Source: an uncultured Cohaesibacter sp.
GTDB lineage: Bacteria > Pseudomonadota > Alphaproteobacteria > Rhizobiales > Cohaesibacteraceae
Length of the DNA: 64,000 nt
Direction of reading: 5' to 3'
Assembly: GCF_963677725.1 (NCBI RefSeq)
Contig: NZ_OY782507.1
Coordinates: forward strand, 3,445,001-3,509,000
Part shown: piece after piece, positions 17,301-25,620 of the stretch
Layout: each line of letters begins with the position of its first letter
How positions within the stretch are numbered: the first letter of the stretch is position 1
Notes under the pieces: generated by a model
What the model saw: the letters and a program-made list of their open reading frames with translations, nothing else
Told to the model about the DNA's origin: nothing
The model's database searches: none
Translations under genes and position numbers: made by a program

Positions 17301-20300
17301 CAATCAGTACACAAACGCAAGTCAAAATAGCCCAACCATTACGGGTTTGTCTGATGGTGGCTTTGTGGTGACATGGTGCTCAAATGATCCGCAACAAGGA
17401 GACATTAGCGACTCTGGCATCAAGGCCCGGATCTTTAATGCTGATGGCTCTGTGCGGGGATCGGAATTCCTTGTCAATGAGTTCATCCATGATAGTCAAC
17501 TATATCCGACCGTTGCGAGCCTTCCAGATGGTGGATTTGTAGTGACTTGGTACTCTCGAGATGGGCAGCAGAACAACGCGAACGGCACTGACATTAAAGC
17601 CCGGATCTTTGACGCCGATGGCACGCCGCGCGGTGGGTATTATGATGAAGACACGATCGTCACCATCGATACGGCAACTTTGCTCGCCAATGACACGGAT
17701 CCGGACAATGATCCTCTGACGGTCACTTCAGTCTCCGCCACCAGTTCCAATGGGGCATCCGTGGTGCTGAACAGTGACGGAACGATCAGCTATGATCCAA
17801 CCGGCTCTGCAGTGCTTCAGGCGCTGTCTCAAGGTGAGAGCAGTGATGACAGCTTCACCTACACCATCTCGGATGGCAATGGTGGAACGGACAGCGCGAC
17901 CGTGACTCTGACCATCGAAGGTCGAAATGATGCGCCGATGGTTGTAGCTATCGATGCGGGGACGGTTACGGAAGATGACGCGATCCAGACTATCGATCTG
18001 TTGGCTGGGGCGGCGGACATCGATGCCAGTGACGTCCTGTCCGCAACTGACATCACGGTAACCGATGATCTCGGCAATGCGGTCACCTTCACCGATAATG
18101 GTGATGGCACCATCTCCATCGATCCTGCACAATATGACGCGCTGAACGATGGCAATAGCAGGACGCTGACCGTCAACTACAATGTCTCGGACGGTTTCGA
18201 AAAGGTAGACAACGTAGCGACGCTTTTGGTGAGTGGTGTTAACGACAATCAGGCACCTGTCGCGGTGGATGACTCGGTGATTGCACCGAGTGAATTCCTG
18301 GTCAATGAATTCACCAGTAGTGGCCAGTATGCTCCTTCTGTCACGTCTCTGAACAATGGCGGCATCGTGGTCACATGGTATTCGAATGCACCGCAGCAAG
18401 GAGACAGTAGTAGCGCTGGCATCAAGGTTCGGGTCTTTGATGTGGATAGCAATGAGACAGTGTCTGAATTCCTGGTCAATGAATTCACCAACTCTTCCCA
18501 GTTTAATCCTACGATCACGTCTCTGAGCAATGGCGGGTTCGTGGTGACCTGGATTTCCGGAGACCAGCAGCAAGGGGACACCAGTAGCAATGGCATTAAG
18601 GCCCGGATCTTCGACGCCAACGGCAATGAGACAGTGTCTGAATTCCTGGTCAATGAATTCACCGATAATGACCAGTATTATCCTTCAGTCACGTCTCTGA
18701 GCAATGGCGGCTTCGTGGTGACCTGGACTTCCACTGACCGGCAGCAAGGGGACACCAGTGGCAATAGCATCAAGGCTCGGATCTTTGACGCCGATGGCAA
18801 TGAGACTGTGTCTGAATTCCTGGTCAATGAATTCACTAATAGTGGCCAGCTTAATCCTTCGATCACGTCTCTGAGCAATGGTGGCTTTGTGGTCACTTGG
18901 CAGTCTAATGACGCACAGCAAGGGGATACGAGTAGGAATGGCATTAAGGCCCGGATCTTTGACGCCAACGGCAATGAGACAGTGTCTGAGTTCCTGGTCA
19001 ATGAATTCACCAATTCTTCCCAGTTTAATCCTTCGATCACGTCTCTGAGCAATGGCGGCTTCGTGGTCACTTGGGCTTCCGGTGACCCGCAGCAAGGGGA
19101 TACGAGTGGCTACGGTATCAAGGCCCGGATCTTTGACGTCAACGGCAATGAGACTGTGTCTGAATTCCTGGTCAATGAATTCACCGATGGTGGCCAGAAT
19201 TATCCTTCGATCACGTCTCTGAGCAATGGTGGCTTTGTGGTCACTTGGACTTCCGATGACCCGCAGCAAGGGGATACGAATGGCTACGGTATCAAGGCCC
19301 GGATCTTTGACGCCAACGGCAATGAGACAGTGTCTGAGTTCCTAGTCAATGAATTCACCGATGGTGGCCAGTATAATCCTTCGATCACGTCTCTGAGCAA
19401 TGGTGGCTTTGTGGTCACTTGGCGGTCTAATGACGCGCAGCAAGGGGATACGAGTGGCTACGGTATCAAGGCCCGGATCTTTGACGCCGATGGCACACCG
19501 CAGGGTGGGTATGATGAAGACACAGCTATCACCATCGATACGGCAACTTTGCTTGCCAATGACACGGACGCTGATGCCCTGACAGTCACCTCAGTCTCCG
19601 CCACCAGCGCCAATGGAGCATCCGTGGTACTGAACAACGGCGGAACGATCAGTTATGATCCAACCAGCTCGGCGACCCTTCAGGCTCTCTCTGAGGGCGA
19701 AAGCATCGAGGACAGTTTCACCTACACCATCTCGGATGGCAATGGTGGAACGGACAGTGCCACTGTGACACTAACCATCGAAGGTCGAAATGATGCGCCA
19801 GTGGTTGCTACCATTGATGCGGGAGCAGTTTCCAGGGTTGATGCGATCCAGACTATTGATCTCTTGGCTGGCGTAACGGATATCGACGGCAACGACGCCC
19901 TGACCGTAACTGGTGTCACTGTTACTGACCATCTCGGTGAACCAGTGCTCTACACTGACAATGGAGATGGAACGATCTCCATCGATCCGGGCCAGTATGA
20001 AGAACTGGAAGATGCGGAATTTCGTGACATCACTGTCAATTTCAATGTCACGGATGGCATCGATACCATCTCAAATACAGCAATCCTGCAGGTTAATGGG
20101 GTCTCAGACAAGGTTGTGTTCTTTACAGGAACAGAGTCATCGCTAGATACCGTAATCACCAATCCATACAGTGGAGACGTGATTGAAATCGACGGCATAT
20201 ATAACTTGAATAACAACTCATACCTTGGCGGAGCCGGCGACGACACGCTCGTCATAACCTCACTTTCAGACGCTCTCTTTTTGGAGGATGAAAACTCGAC

Positions 20301-20793
20301 GGATCCAAGGGTCGAGGATATTGAAACGTTCCTTTCGAGTAATGGAGATGACCTGGTCGATCTGGCAAGTCTTCAGCACTCAACAGGTGATGTCACCATC
20401 TATGGTGGCGGGGGGGATGATATCCTGTGGTCGAATGATGGAGACGACATGGTCTATGGAAACGCTGATGATGATATCATTGATGGGGGGCCGGGAAATG
20501 ATCACATCGAGGGTGGTCGTGACAACGACCGCCTAAGTGGTGGCTCGGGCAATGACACTTTCCGCTTCATGGAAGGTGATGGTATTGATATCATTACGGA
20601 TTTCGAAACCGGTGCTGGCGCAGGAGATGTTATCGATCTGACGGATTATGGCTTCTCCGACTTCAACGCGGTCCTTGCCACTACGACTGAGGTGGATGGC
20701 AACACCATCCTTCAATTGTCCACAGACGACGGCATCGAGCTCTCCGGTGTCAGCCTCGCCAGTTTGAGCGAGGATGACTTCCTGATCAGCTAG
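11356..20793 (+). CDS. Giant RTX/cadherin-like repeat exoprotein (type I secretion substrate, probable adhesin)
   Basis: 3145 residues. Residues ~15-105 carry RTX nonapeptides (GGGNDWVYAG, GGSGNDSVYGG), followed by a Cys/His-containing spacer. From ~185 onward come VCBS/cadherin-like modules, recognisable by repeated NDAPTV and DGNGG. Residues ~278-1570 are four near-identical 298-residue repeats plus a third of a fifth. Two arrays of seven ~58-residue SEFLVNEFT...GGFVVTW...GIKARIFDA repeats span ~1693-2093 and ~2312-2717, each followed by VCBS-like modules (ANDTD, DSFTYTISDGNGG). Residues ~3012-3075 are a second RTX block, then an aliphatic/acidic C-terminus (SLSEDDFLIS) typical of type I secretion signals. 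Calcium would fold the RTX parts outside the cell. The transporter genes follow directly. Adhesion is inferred from architecture. Confidence 0.9.
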   Translation: MNRFTRNFVFGNHSNNLVKGSDRSDYIFTGRRDDKIQAGGGNDWVYAGCGDDIIDGGAGHDYLQGGFGNDTIDGGSGNDSVYGGAGCDELIYNLSENTNSCDYYRGGSGVDTLTLEFTQEEWQSSNVRDDVASFLAFLDLQTSQHHHGWWHQCRFNDNFKFTAFNLHVSQVEKLKVIVDGEEINPLNSTPSADDVTVSIMEDQSLNGQLTARDDDGDVLEFTLLQGPASGQLTLNSDGSYSYLPEENFFGSVSFQYQVDDGNSGVTTATVTIEIQPLNDAPTVTAALTSQTNEDDAAYSLDLLAGASDVDTSDVLSVANVSGLEAGVVLNGTSLEIDPSDAAFQSLAVGETKTITVTYDVVDGNGGSVPQTANITIAGTNDAPTAIDLSANVVDENASGAVIGTLSTTDVDASDSHSYSVSDTRFEVIEQSGSFVLKLKDGQSLDHEVEPTVTLTVTSSDGNGGRFDQDFTITVADLNEAVTANNGIGETAENVVLNGTLSATDDDGDTLSYSLATGPAEGSVTVNPDGSYSFDPGTAFDDLAVGENRQVSFDFTADDQKGSTDIGTVTITVTGTNDAPTVTAALTSQTNEDDAAYSLDLLAGASDVDASDVLSVANVSGLEAGVVLNGTSLEIDPSDAAFQSLAVGETKTITVTYDVVDGNGGSVPQTANITIAGTNDAPTAIDLSANAVDENASGAVIGTLSTTDVDASDSHSYSVSDTRFEVIEQSGSFVLKLKDGQSLDHEVEPTVTLTVTSSDGNGGRFDQDFTITVADLNEAVTANNGIGETAENVVLNGTLSATDDDGDTLSYSLATGPAEGSVTVNPDGSYSFDPGTAFDDLAVGENRQVSFDFTADDQKGSTDIGTVTITVTGTNDAPTVTAALTSQTNEDDAAYSLDLLAGASDVDASDVLSVANVSGLEAGVVLNGTSLEIDPSDVAFQSLAVGETKTITVTYDVVDGNGGSVPQTANITIAGTNDAPTAIDLSANVVDENASGAVIGTLSTTDVDASDSHSYSVSDTRFEVIEQSGSFVLKLKDGQSLDHEVEPTVTLTVTSSDGNGGRFDQDFTITVADLNEAVTANNGIGETAENVVLNGTLSATDDDGDTLSYSLATGPAEGSVTVNPDGSYSFDPGTAFDDLAVGENRQVSFDFTADDQKGSTDIGTVTITVTGTNDAPTVTAALTSQTNEDDAAYSLDLLAGASDVDASDVLSVANVSGLEAGVVLNGTSLEIDPSDAAFQSLAVGETKTITVTYDVVDGNGGSVPQTANITIAGTNDAPTAIDLSANAVDENASGAVIGTLSTTDVDASDSHSYSVSDTRFEVIEQSGSFVLKLKDGQSLDHEVEPTVTLTVTSSDGNGGRFDQDFTITVADLNEAVTANNGIGETAENVVLNGTLSATDDDGDTLSYSLATGPAEGSVTVNPDGSYSFDPGTAFDDLAVGENRQVSFDFTADDQKGSTDIGTVTITVTGTNDAPTVTAALTSQTNEDDAAYSLDLLAGASDVDASDVLSVANVSGLEAGVVLNGTSLEIDPSDAAFQSLAVGETKTITVTYDVVDGNGGSVPQTANITIAGTNDAPSVIALDAGTVTEDDAIQTIDLLAGTTDIDASDVLSATNITVTDDLGNPVTFTDNGDGTISIDPAQYDVLDDGESRTVTVSYGVTDGFDTVANSATLVVDGVTDNSPPDAVDDELASESEILVNELTKGSQWLPAITNLSDGGFIVAWESFDPQQGDTSGTGIKARIFNADGTERVSEFLVNEVTQDFQDRVAISSLADGGFVVTWESRDAQQGDTSDYGIKARIFDANGNEQVSEFLVNEYTNLGQNFPATTGLADGGFVATWYSDDPQQGDTDYSGIKARIFNADGSERVSEFLVNVDTYYIQESPEITSLPDGGFVVTWNSWDESNKGISARIFDADGTERVSEFLVNEFTQENQVDPTLTSLADGGFAIVWYSGDLQQGDTSEAAIKARVFNADGSERLSEFLVNQYTNASQNSPTITGLSDGGFVVTWCSNDPQQGDISDSGIKARIFNADGSVRGSEFLVNEFIHDSQLYPTVASLPDGGFVVTWYSRDGQQNNANGTDIKARIFDADGTPRGGYYDEDTIVTIDTATLLANDTDPDNDPLTVTSVSATSSNGASVVLNSDGTISYDPTGSAVLQALSQGESSDDSFTYTISDGNGGTDSATVTLTIEGRNDAPMVVAIDAGTVTEDDAIQTIDLLAGAADIDASDVLSATDITVTDDLGNAVTFTDNGDGTISIDPAQYDALNDGNSRTLTVNYNVSDGFEKVDNVATLLVSGVNDNQAPVAVDDSVIAPSEFLVNEFTSSGQYAPSVTSLNNGGIVVTWYSNAPQQGDSSSAGIKVRVFDVDSNETVSEFLVNEFTNSSQFNPTITSLSNGGFVVTWISGDQQQGDTSSNGIKARIFDANGNETVSEFLVNEFTDNDQYYPSVTSLSNGGFVVTWTSTDRQQGDTSGNSIKARIFDADGNETVSEFLVNEFTNSGQLNPSITSLSNGGFVVTWQSNDAQQGDTSRNGIKARIFDANGNETVSEFLVNEFTNSSQFNPSITSLSNGGFVVTWASGDPQQGDTSGYGIKARIFDVNGNETVSEFLVNEFTDGGQNYPSITSLSNGGFVVTWTSDDPQQGDTNGYGIKARIFDANGNETVSEFLVNEFTDGGQYNPSITSLSNGGFVVTWRSNDAQQGDTSGYGIKARIFDADGTPQGGYDEDTAITIDTATLLANDTDADALTVTSVSATSANGASVVLNNGGTISYDPTSSATLQALSEGESIEDSFTYTISDGNGGTDSATVTLTIEGRNDAPVVATIDAGAVSRVDAIQTIDLLAGVTDIDGNDALTVTGVTVTDHLGEPVLYTDNGDGTISIDPGQYEELEDAEFRDITVNFNVTDGIDTISNTAILQVNGVSDKVVFFTGTESSLDTVITNPYSGDVIEIDGIYNLNNNSYLGGAGDDTLVITSLSDALFLEDENSTDPRVEDIETFLSSNGDDLVDLASLQHSTGDVTIYGGGGDDILWSNDGDDMVYGNADDDIIDGGPGNDHIEGGRDNDRLSGGSGNDTFRFMEGDGIDIITDFETGAGAGDVIDLTDYGFSDFNAVLATTTEVDGNTILQLSTDDGIELSGVSLASLSEDDFLIS
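12188..16069 (+). repeat. 894-bp tandem repeats within the RTX gene (4 copies plus 306 bp)
   Basis: The word ATGATGCGCCGACTG starts at 12188, 13082, 13976, 14870 and 15764, exactly 894 bp apart. Copies differ at only a handful of bases. Copies 1 and 3 share one set of variants (GGGGACAAACGACGCGCC, AATGTGGTG, GAGCCGACG, ACGCTTTCC) and copies 2 and 4 another (GGGCACCAATGATGCGCC, AATGCGGTG, GAGCCTACG, ACGCTCTCC). The array therefore expanded by duplicating a two-copy unit. Confidence 0.95.
16432..17634 (+). repeat. First seven-repeat array (candidate beta-propeller) in the RTX protein
   Basis: Seven degenerate ~58-residue repeats, each with SEFLVN, a GGF(V/I)VTW core and IKARIF(D/N)A.G. Repeat 4 is shorter by about five residues. 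DNA identity between repeats is moderate, so this array is older than the one at 18289-19506. Confidence 0.8.
18289..19506 (+). repeat. Second seven-repeat array (candidate beta-propeller) in the RTX protein
   Basis: Seven repeats of exactly 58 residues (174 bp) with much higher mutual identity than the first array (TCTGAATTCCTGGTCAATGA recurs nearly unchanged). The high identity implies recent homogenisation. Confidence 0.85.
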
Positions 20794-20812
20794 GTCAAAA
20801 TTGAAGAAACGG

Positions 20813-20845
20813 AAGATGGCGTAGATCGCGCCATCTTTCTGTGTT
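20813..20845 (+). terminator. Intrinsic terminator-like hairpin after the RTX gene
   Basis: AAGATGGCG, 7-nt loop, CGCCATCTT, followed by TCTGTGTTTTTG, 20 bp after the stop codon. It probably reduces read-through into the transporter genes, so the abundant substrate and the transporter can be expressed at different levels. Confidence 0.65.
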
Positions 20846-21015
20846 TTTGAGCATAGAAACCACTTTACAAGACCTTGTCTGATTGGGCGGGGTCTGTTTG
20901 TCGACTGTCCCTTTCCCTAGTCGCAGTTAACGTTAAACTCAAACTGTTATAGCGTTAACAGGGTGTAAATGAGAGGATCGCAGCCATTGTTTATTTGCAT
21001 TGCAGGGGGCAAGAA

Positions 21016-22728
21016 ATGGTTGCATCGCGCTTTGGCAAAAGGCTCTCGGGGCCTTTGGTGGTGCTGTCGGTCTTTTCCATCGTCAGCAATCTTTTGCTGT
21101 TGGTCATGCCGATCTACCTTACGCAGATCTATGATCGGGTCATTCCCACCCAGAGCGCTGAGACACTCGCTTTTCTGAGCCTCATCGCAATCTCGGCCCT
21201 TTTGTTGCTGGGTTTGATTGAAATGCTGCGCCAGACGGTCGCCAGACGATTGTCCGCGCGTTTTGAGCTGGCCATTCTGCCTCGTTTAATTTCCGCCTCT
21301 TCCCATGGTGAAGCGAGTCTGAATGGAGCGACTGTCGGTAAGGTTGCAACGGTCAAGCGCTTCATATCATCGCCTACCTTCGTCAATCTGTTTGATTTGC
21401 CATTTGCTCCCCTGTTCCTGATCCTCATGTTTTTCGCCCATCCGTTGCTCGGCTGGGCAACATGCGGGGGCATCGTCGTTCTGCTGGGCGTTGCCATGTT
21501 CAATGACCTTGCTACGAGAAAGTCGTCCGCAGATTTCATGGAGGCACAGGGCAAGGCAGCACGACGTGCGCAGGAAACATTGAGTGCCAGAGAAGATGTC
21601 AGGGCTCTGGGTATGGGCTCGGCACTATCGCAGCGCTGGACAAGCCAAGCTCTGAATGCCGCTCTCTCACAGGAGCGGGCGGGAATTGTCAACGACCGGT
21701 TTTTCGGTCTGACACGATTTGTAAGACAGGGCCTTCAGATCGGCACTCTCGGACTTGGGGCCTGGCTGGTTATCAACGGAGACATGTCCGCCAGCCTGAT
21801 TTTTGCAGCTTCCATCGTTTCATCACGTGCGCTCTTGCCGATCCAGCAGATTGTTGGTGGCTGGAAAGCCATCTCCGAAGCGCGCCGGTCATATCGTGAT
21901 GTGAACGAAGCTTTGCAAGAGGCCGAAAAGGCAGAAGACTCGAACACTAAGGTCAATTTGCCCAGACCGGACGGCAGGCTCTCGGCACGCAAGCTCCATT
22001 ATGCGGTAGGACAATCCTCCGACGCCCCGATCCTTGTCAATGCCATCGATTTCGACGCCGAGCCGGGGAGCCTGACAGTGATCGTTGGAGCGTCCGGATC
22101 GGGTAAATCCACTTTTTTGCGTCTTCTTTGTGGAGCAATTTCATCCACGTCAGGCGAAGTGCGACTGGACAGCTTTCGATTGGCCGAGTGGCCAAGCGAG
22201 ACACGCGGCAAAGCCTTTGGGTATATGGCCCAGCAAACCACCTTGTTCGAAGGGACAGTGGCGGAGAACATCGCGAGGTTCACGAGCGATTGCGATGACA
22301 GCATGATCATCGAGGCGGCCAAAAGAGCGCAGGCTCATGATTTCATTTCCACGCTCCCTGAAGGCTACAACACGCATGTTGGGCCGAATGGCATTCGCCT
22401 TTCGGGAGGACAAACTCAGCGCATTGCTCTGGCGCGGGCTTTGTTTGCCGGACCATCGGTTTTGGTTCTGGATGAGCCAAACGCGAACCTTGACAGTCAT
22501 GGCGAGCAGGCTCTCAAGGAAGCTCTCGATGCGGAACGCAAGAATGGAACAACGGTCATTCTTGTCACGCACCGCAACAGTCTTCTGACCATCGCAGACC
22601 AAGTTCTGATCATGGAGAATGGACAGATCAGGCCGACGCAGTTGCCCCACTCCCAGTCAAACCGGGGCCAGTCACGCGTGATTGCCATGAAGCCATCTGC
22701 AACGACAAATGCAAGCGGGAGTGTTTGA
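21016..22728 (+). CDS. Type I secretion ABC transporter (permease/ATPase, PrtD-like)
   Basis: 570 residues from ATG 21016, with AGGGGG upstream. About six TM segments fill the first ~300 residues (VVLSVFSIVSNLLLLVMPIY is the first). There is no C39 peptidase domain, as in the PrtD/AprD class. The nucleotide-binding domain has Walker A GASGSGKST (~358-366), Q-loop MAQQTTLFEG, signature LSGGQTQRIALARAL, Walker B VLVLDEPNANLD and the switch His in VTHR. It should export the RTX protein across the inner membrane. A GTTAACG/CGTTAAC inverted pair (20926-20932, 20953-20959) in the leader could be an operator. The next gene encodes the membrane-fusion partner. Confidence 0.93.
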   Translation: MVASRFGKRLSGPLVVLSVFSIVSNLLLLVMPIYLTQIYDRVIPTQSAETLAFLSLIAISALLLLGLIEMLRQTVARRLSARFELAILPRLISASSHGEASLNGATVGKVATVKRFISSPTFVNLFDLPFAPLFLILMFFAHPLLGWATCGGIVVLLGVAMFNDLATRKSSADFMEAQGKAARRAQETLSAREDVRALGMGSALSQRWTSQALNAALSQERAGIVNDRFFGLTRFVRQGLQIGTLGLGAWLVINGDMSASLIFAASIVSSRALLPIQQIVGGWKAISEARRSYRDVNEALQEAEKAEDSNTKVNLPRPDGRLSARKLHYAVGQSSDAPILVNAIDFDAEPGSLTVIVGASGSGKSTFLRLLCGAISSTSGEVRLDSFRLAEWPSETRGKAFGYMAQQTTLFEGTVAENIARFTSDCDDSMIIEAAKRAQAHDFISTLPEGYNTHVGPNGIRLSGGQTQRIALARALFAGPSVLVLDEPNANLDSHGEQALKEALDAERKNGTTVILVTHRNSLLTIADQVLIMENGQIRPTQLPHSQSNRGQSRVIAMKPSATTNASGSV

Positions 22729-22729
22729 C

Positions 22730-24052
22730 ATGAGCAAAGCGAATATTGAAAATGTCTTAGAGTCAGTCACTTCTGTCAAAGCAAGCCTGATCGTTGGAAT
22801 CACTTCAACCCTAGTGTTTATGGGTGGTTTTGCCGTATGGGCTTTCGGCGTGCCTCTGTCGGGTGCCATCATTGCGCAAGGGACCGTGATTACTGATGGC
22901 AACCTCCAAGTTGTTCGTCATGAGCGGGGCGGAGCATTGTCCGGTCTGTTCGTTAAAGAAGGAGAACATTTGAAAAAAGGACAAGTGATTGCGACCCTTT
23001 CAAGGCCTGAAGATAAGGCGGCTGCGGCGGAACTGAAGGCACGCATTGCCAGCCTCAGCATAAAACAAATCCGGCTTGAAGCGGAAAGTCGAAATGCCGA
23101 CAGCTTTGGCAAAGCAGATTTGGCATCAAATGAGGCGTCTCAACTGGTTGAAGCCTCCACCTTTAGTGATCTGATAACCGATCAGATGAATGAGTTTACT
23201 AATCGAAAGAAACAGCTTTCTGATACGATTGACGTACTTCTTGCTCAGAAGCGCGCCTTACAGGAACAGAAAGCGGGCACCCAGAGTGAGGTCTCCTCTT
23301 ACAGGGTACAATTCTCTAGTCTATCGGAGGAAGTTTCATTGCTAAGAGAGGCGGCGCGACAAGGATATGGTCGAGCCAATGTCTTGAGGGAGCGGGAGCG
23401 TTCTCACGCCGAATTGAAAGGCAAAATCGAGAAATCGACATCCACGATAGCTTCCTATGAGCAACAGATCGACGAAGTGGAACACCGTATTTCTGCCGAG
23501 CGTTCGAATTTTATGGAGAAGGTCAGCACGGAACTCGCCAAGGTGCGCGCGGAAAGAATGGAAGCCGTTGAGGCGCTTTCCGGAAAAGTCGATGCGGTCG
23601 CACGGATCGACATCACTGCACCGGTGGATGGCGTGGTCAACAAGCTGCACATCAATACTATTGGAAGCGCAGTTGAACCATTCGCACCTATGGTCGAGAT
23701 TGTTTCAGATGATCAACCGTTACTGATTGAGGCCAAGATCCAACCTGCTGATGTAGATCAAGTGTACCCCAAGCAAAAGGCAAGAGCGGTTCTTTCTGCA
23801 TTCAATCGGCGGCTCTATGATCCTGTCAGCGCAGAAGTAACGTTCGTCGGAGCTGATGCTCGACAAGATCGGGCCGATGAGCCTCCATACTACACCGTGA
23901 GACTGAGGGTAGACGAAACTGCTGGCGCACAGCTCCCGTCTATTGTTCCCGGAATGCCCAGCGAAGTCTATTTGACAACCTACGACAGGACCTTTGCCGA
24001 CTATATTGCGGAGCCATTTGTTCAGAGCTTCCAACGGGCATTTCGGCAGTAG
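22730..24052 (+). CDS. HlyD-family type I secretion membrane-fusion protein
   Basis: 440 residues from ATG 22730, one base after the transporter stop, with GGGAG upstream. A single TM (~20-45, ASLIVGITSTLVFMGGFAVW) is followed by the half-lipoyl motif GTVITDGNLQVVRHERGG, a long coiled-coil hairpin (~95-290), a second lipoyl half (ITAPVDGVVNKLHINTIG) and a beta-barrel domain (LIEAKIQPADVDQVYP...PGMPSEVYL). It bridges the ABC transporter to an outer-membrane TolC-like channel. No tolC gene is in the window, so a chromosomal one elsewhere must be used. It forms an operon with the transporter. Confidence 0.93.
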   Translation: MSKANIENVLESVTSVKASLIVGITSTLVFMGGFAVWAFGVPLSGAIIAQGTVITDGNLQVVRHERGGALSGLFVKEGEHLKKGQVIATLSRPEDKAAAAELKARIASLSIKQIRLEAESRNADSFGKADLASNEASQLVEASTFSDLITDQMNEFTNRKKQLSDTIDVLLAQKRALQEQKAGTQSEVSSYRVQFSSLSEEVSLLREAARQGYGRANVLRERERSHAELKGKIEKSTSTIASYEQQIDEVEHRISAERSNFMEKVSTELAKVRAERMEAVEALSGKVDAVARIDITAPVDGVVNKLHINTIGSAVEPFAPMVEIVSDDQPLLIEAKIQPADVDQVYPKQKARAVLSAFNRRLYDPVSAEVTFVGADARQDRADEPPYYTVRLRVDETAGAQLPSIVPGMPSEVYLTTYDRTFADYIAEPFVQSFQRAFRQ

Positions 24053-24119
24053 TCAGCATTGAGGCAACAGGGGACACTTACGACTGCTTTCGGGAAACCA
24101 TACAGTTGTACTAGAAAGC

Positions 24120-24240
24120 CATTGAACGTCAACAAAGGGCCGCGATTGCAAATCACAAACCTGGATGAGCGTTTTCGCATGATGATGCATCGCACTCGAC
24201 CGCTTGGAGCCCATAGTGAACGATGTTGCCGCCTGGTATC
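24120..24240 (+). repeat. Dispersed intergenic repeat, copy 4
   Basis: A well-preserved core GGGCCGCGATTGCAAATCAC at 24137, followed by CTGGATGAGCGTTTTCGCAT and GATGCATCGCACTCGACC. The second module is nearly identical to the minus-strand copy at 37400-37505. Confidence 0.65.
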
Positions 24241-24332
24241 AACGACTGCAAACGAACGATAGCGCAAGTATCGGGTCGTCCCGACTGGCTTGGATTTGGT
24301 ATTGCGTTTGATATGCAATAGGAGCGCTCAAC

Positions 24333-24803
24333 ATGAACTTCCAAATCAAAGCCCTGTCAGAAACCGAATTCGCCGACCTTTTTGGTTTGACTGACGCAGA
24401 ACTCGCGGAACGCAAGGCATGTCGGCAAGTCGTGACTGCAAAGCCCGGAACACCATGCCGCGTAAGTATGGTGGATGCCGAGGTCGGGGAAACCGTCATT
24501 CTTCTGAACTACGTGCATCAGCCAGCGAAAAGTCCGTATCAAGCGACCCATGCGATCTTTGTAAGGGAACATGCCAAACAAGCTGAGATTGCAATGAACG
24601 ACATTCCAGAAGTCATTCGATCGCGGTTGATTTCCATTCGTCTTTTCGACGGCAATCACATGATGGTTGATGCCGATGTCGTCCCAGGCAATACGTTGTC
24701 GTCTGTAATCTCTAAAGCCTTTGACAAGCCTGAGATCGCCTATATTCACCTTCACAATGCGAAGCCGGGTTGCTTTGCGGCGTCTGTTCATAGGGTTGAT
24801 TGA
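24333..24803 (+). CDS. DUF1203 domain protein
   Basis: 156 residues with AGGAG 9 nt upstream. The family pattern is clear: Cys-Arg-x-Ser-Met-x-Asp-Ala after a basic start (PCRVSMVDAEVGETVILLNY), then SPYQATHAIFVREHA and IPEVIRSRLISIRLFD, ending with HLHNAKPGCFAASVHRVD. DUF1203 proteins have no established reaction. It stands alone between two copies of the intergenic repeat, as a one-gene cassette. Confidence 0.8.
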   Translation: MNFQIKALSETEFADLFGLTDAELAERKACRQVVTAKPGTPCRVSMVDAEVGETVILLNYVHQPAKSPYQATHAIFVREHAKQAEIAMNDIPEVIRSRLISIRLFDGNHMMVDADVVPGNTLSSVISKAFDKPEIAYIHLHNAKPGCFAASVHRVD

Positions 24804-24905
24804 ATTCCACAAAGGCAGCAGTCCGGCGACGCTTGCCATCGACAAATGTCGGGTCGGGGCCGCGAATACCAATCACGAGCCTAGATGGCGGATTTAATTC
24901 GCCAT
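24800..24905 (+). repeat. Dispersed intergenic repeat, copy 5
   Basis: AGGCAGCAGTCCGG leads into GTCGGGGCCGCGAATACCAA and TCACGAGCCTAGATGG. The core is degenerate. Confidence 0.45.
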
Positions 24906-25032
24906 ATGCCAACTGGAGGGCTCGGAGGCCAAGGCGGAGATTGATGGTCTGGATTCTCGCGAGGCTTCAGCTTTGCGCAAAAAATCGCATTCTTCGCCCA
25001 TTGAGCTCTGAGTGTTGCCCTGAGGCCCAAAA

Positions 25033-25440
25033 CTAGCTGTGCATCCTTGCCCCTTTGGTGATCTTGTCGGCGACTTTTTTATCTGCTCTCAAGGCGATGC
25101 CAACTGTGTTGAGCTCGTCCGGGCCATGCTCGGCGAAAACGGCGCGATTGGCGGCGTCGTGCCCCGTTGCAAACATCTCCTCGATATAGGCTACGGTTTC
25201 CACGCCCCTTTCCCTCGCTCGCCTACGAATGTTGAGAAGGGCACTGGCATCAGCCGAAAGAACGATAACGGGTTGAACACACATCGGCGAGTGAAGGTTG
25301 TTCTCACTGTCTCTGTAAGGGGATCCGATGATGCCAGGATTGGCGCCGGTGATACCACTCATCAAGAAGGCGGTGACATTGAGCTTCTGCCAGGTGGCAA
25401 GGTCATCCCGAACAATGATGGCGATTTTGGTGTTGAACAT
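25033..25440 (-). CDS. DUF2000 family protein
   Basis: 135 residues from ATG 25440, with AGGTGAG upstream; a longer frame to 25476 lacks a ribosome-binding site. The opening MFNTKIAIIVRDDLATWQKL and NVTAFLMSGITGANP are characteristic of DUF2000, a small alpha/beta family of unknown function. The later DASALLNIRRRARERGV and MFATGHDAANRAVFAEH also fit. It is divergently transcribed from an Lrp/AsnC regulator, which probably controls it. Confidence 0.8.
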   Translation of the reverse strand: MFNTKIAIIVRDDLATWQKLNVTAFLMSGITGANPGIIGSPYRDSENNLHSPMCVQPVIVLSADASALLNIRRRARERGVETVAYIEEMFATGHDAANRAVFAEHGPDELNTVGIALRADKKVADKITKGARMHS

Positions 25441-25620
25441 ATGTGATCTCACCTTCCTTTTGCTGGCCGTGCGCAAGCGTAGAGATTCAAGACGAGCATC
25501 TATGAATCATCGGGAAATATTCGCAATTTGTGACGTATATTCTGTCGTTTATGCTTTATTTCGTATAGCATTCGTGTGATTAGGTATCTAACGAAGTTTT
25601 TTCGGAATTTGGAAGCAGCA

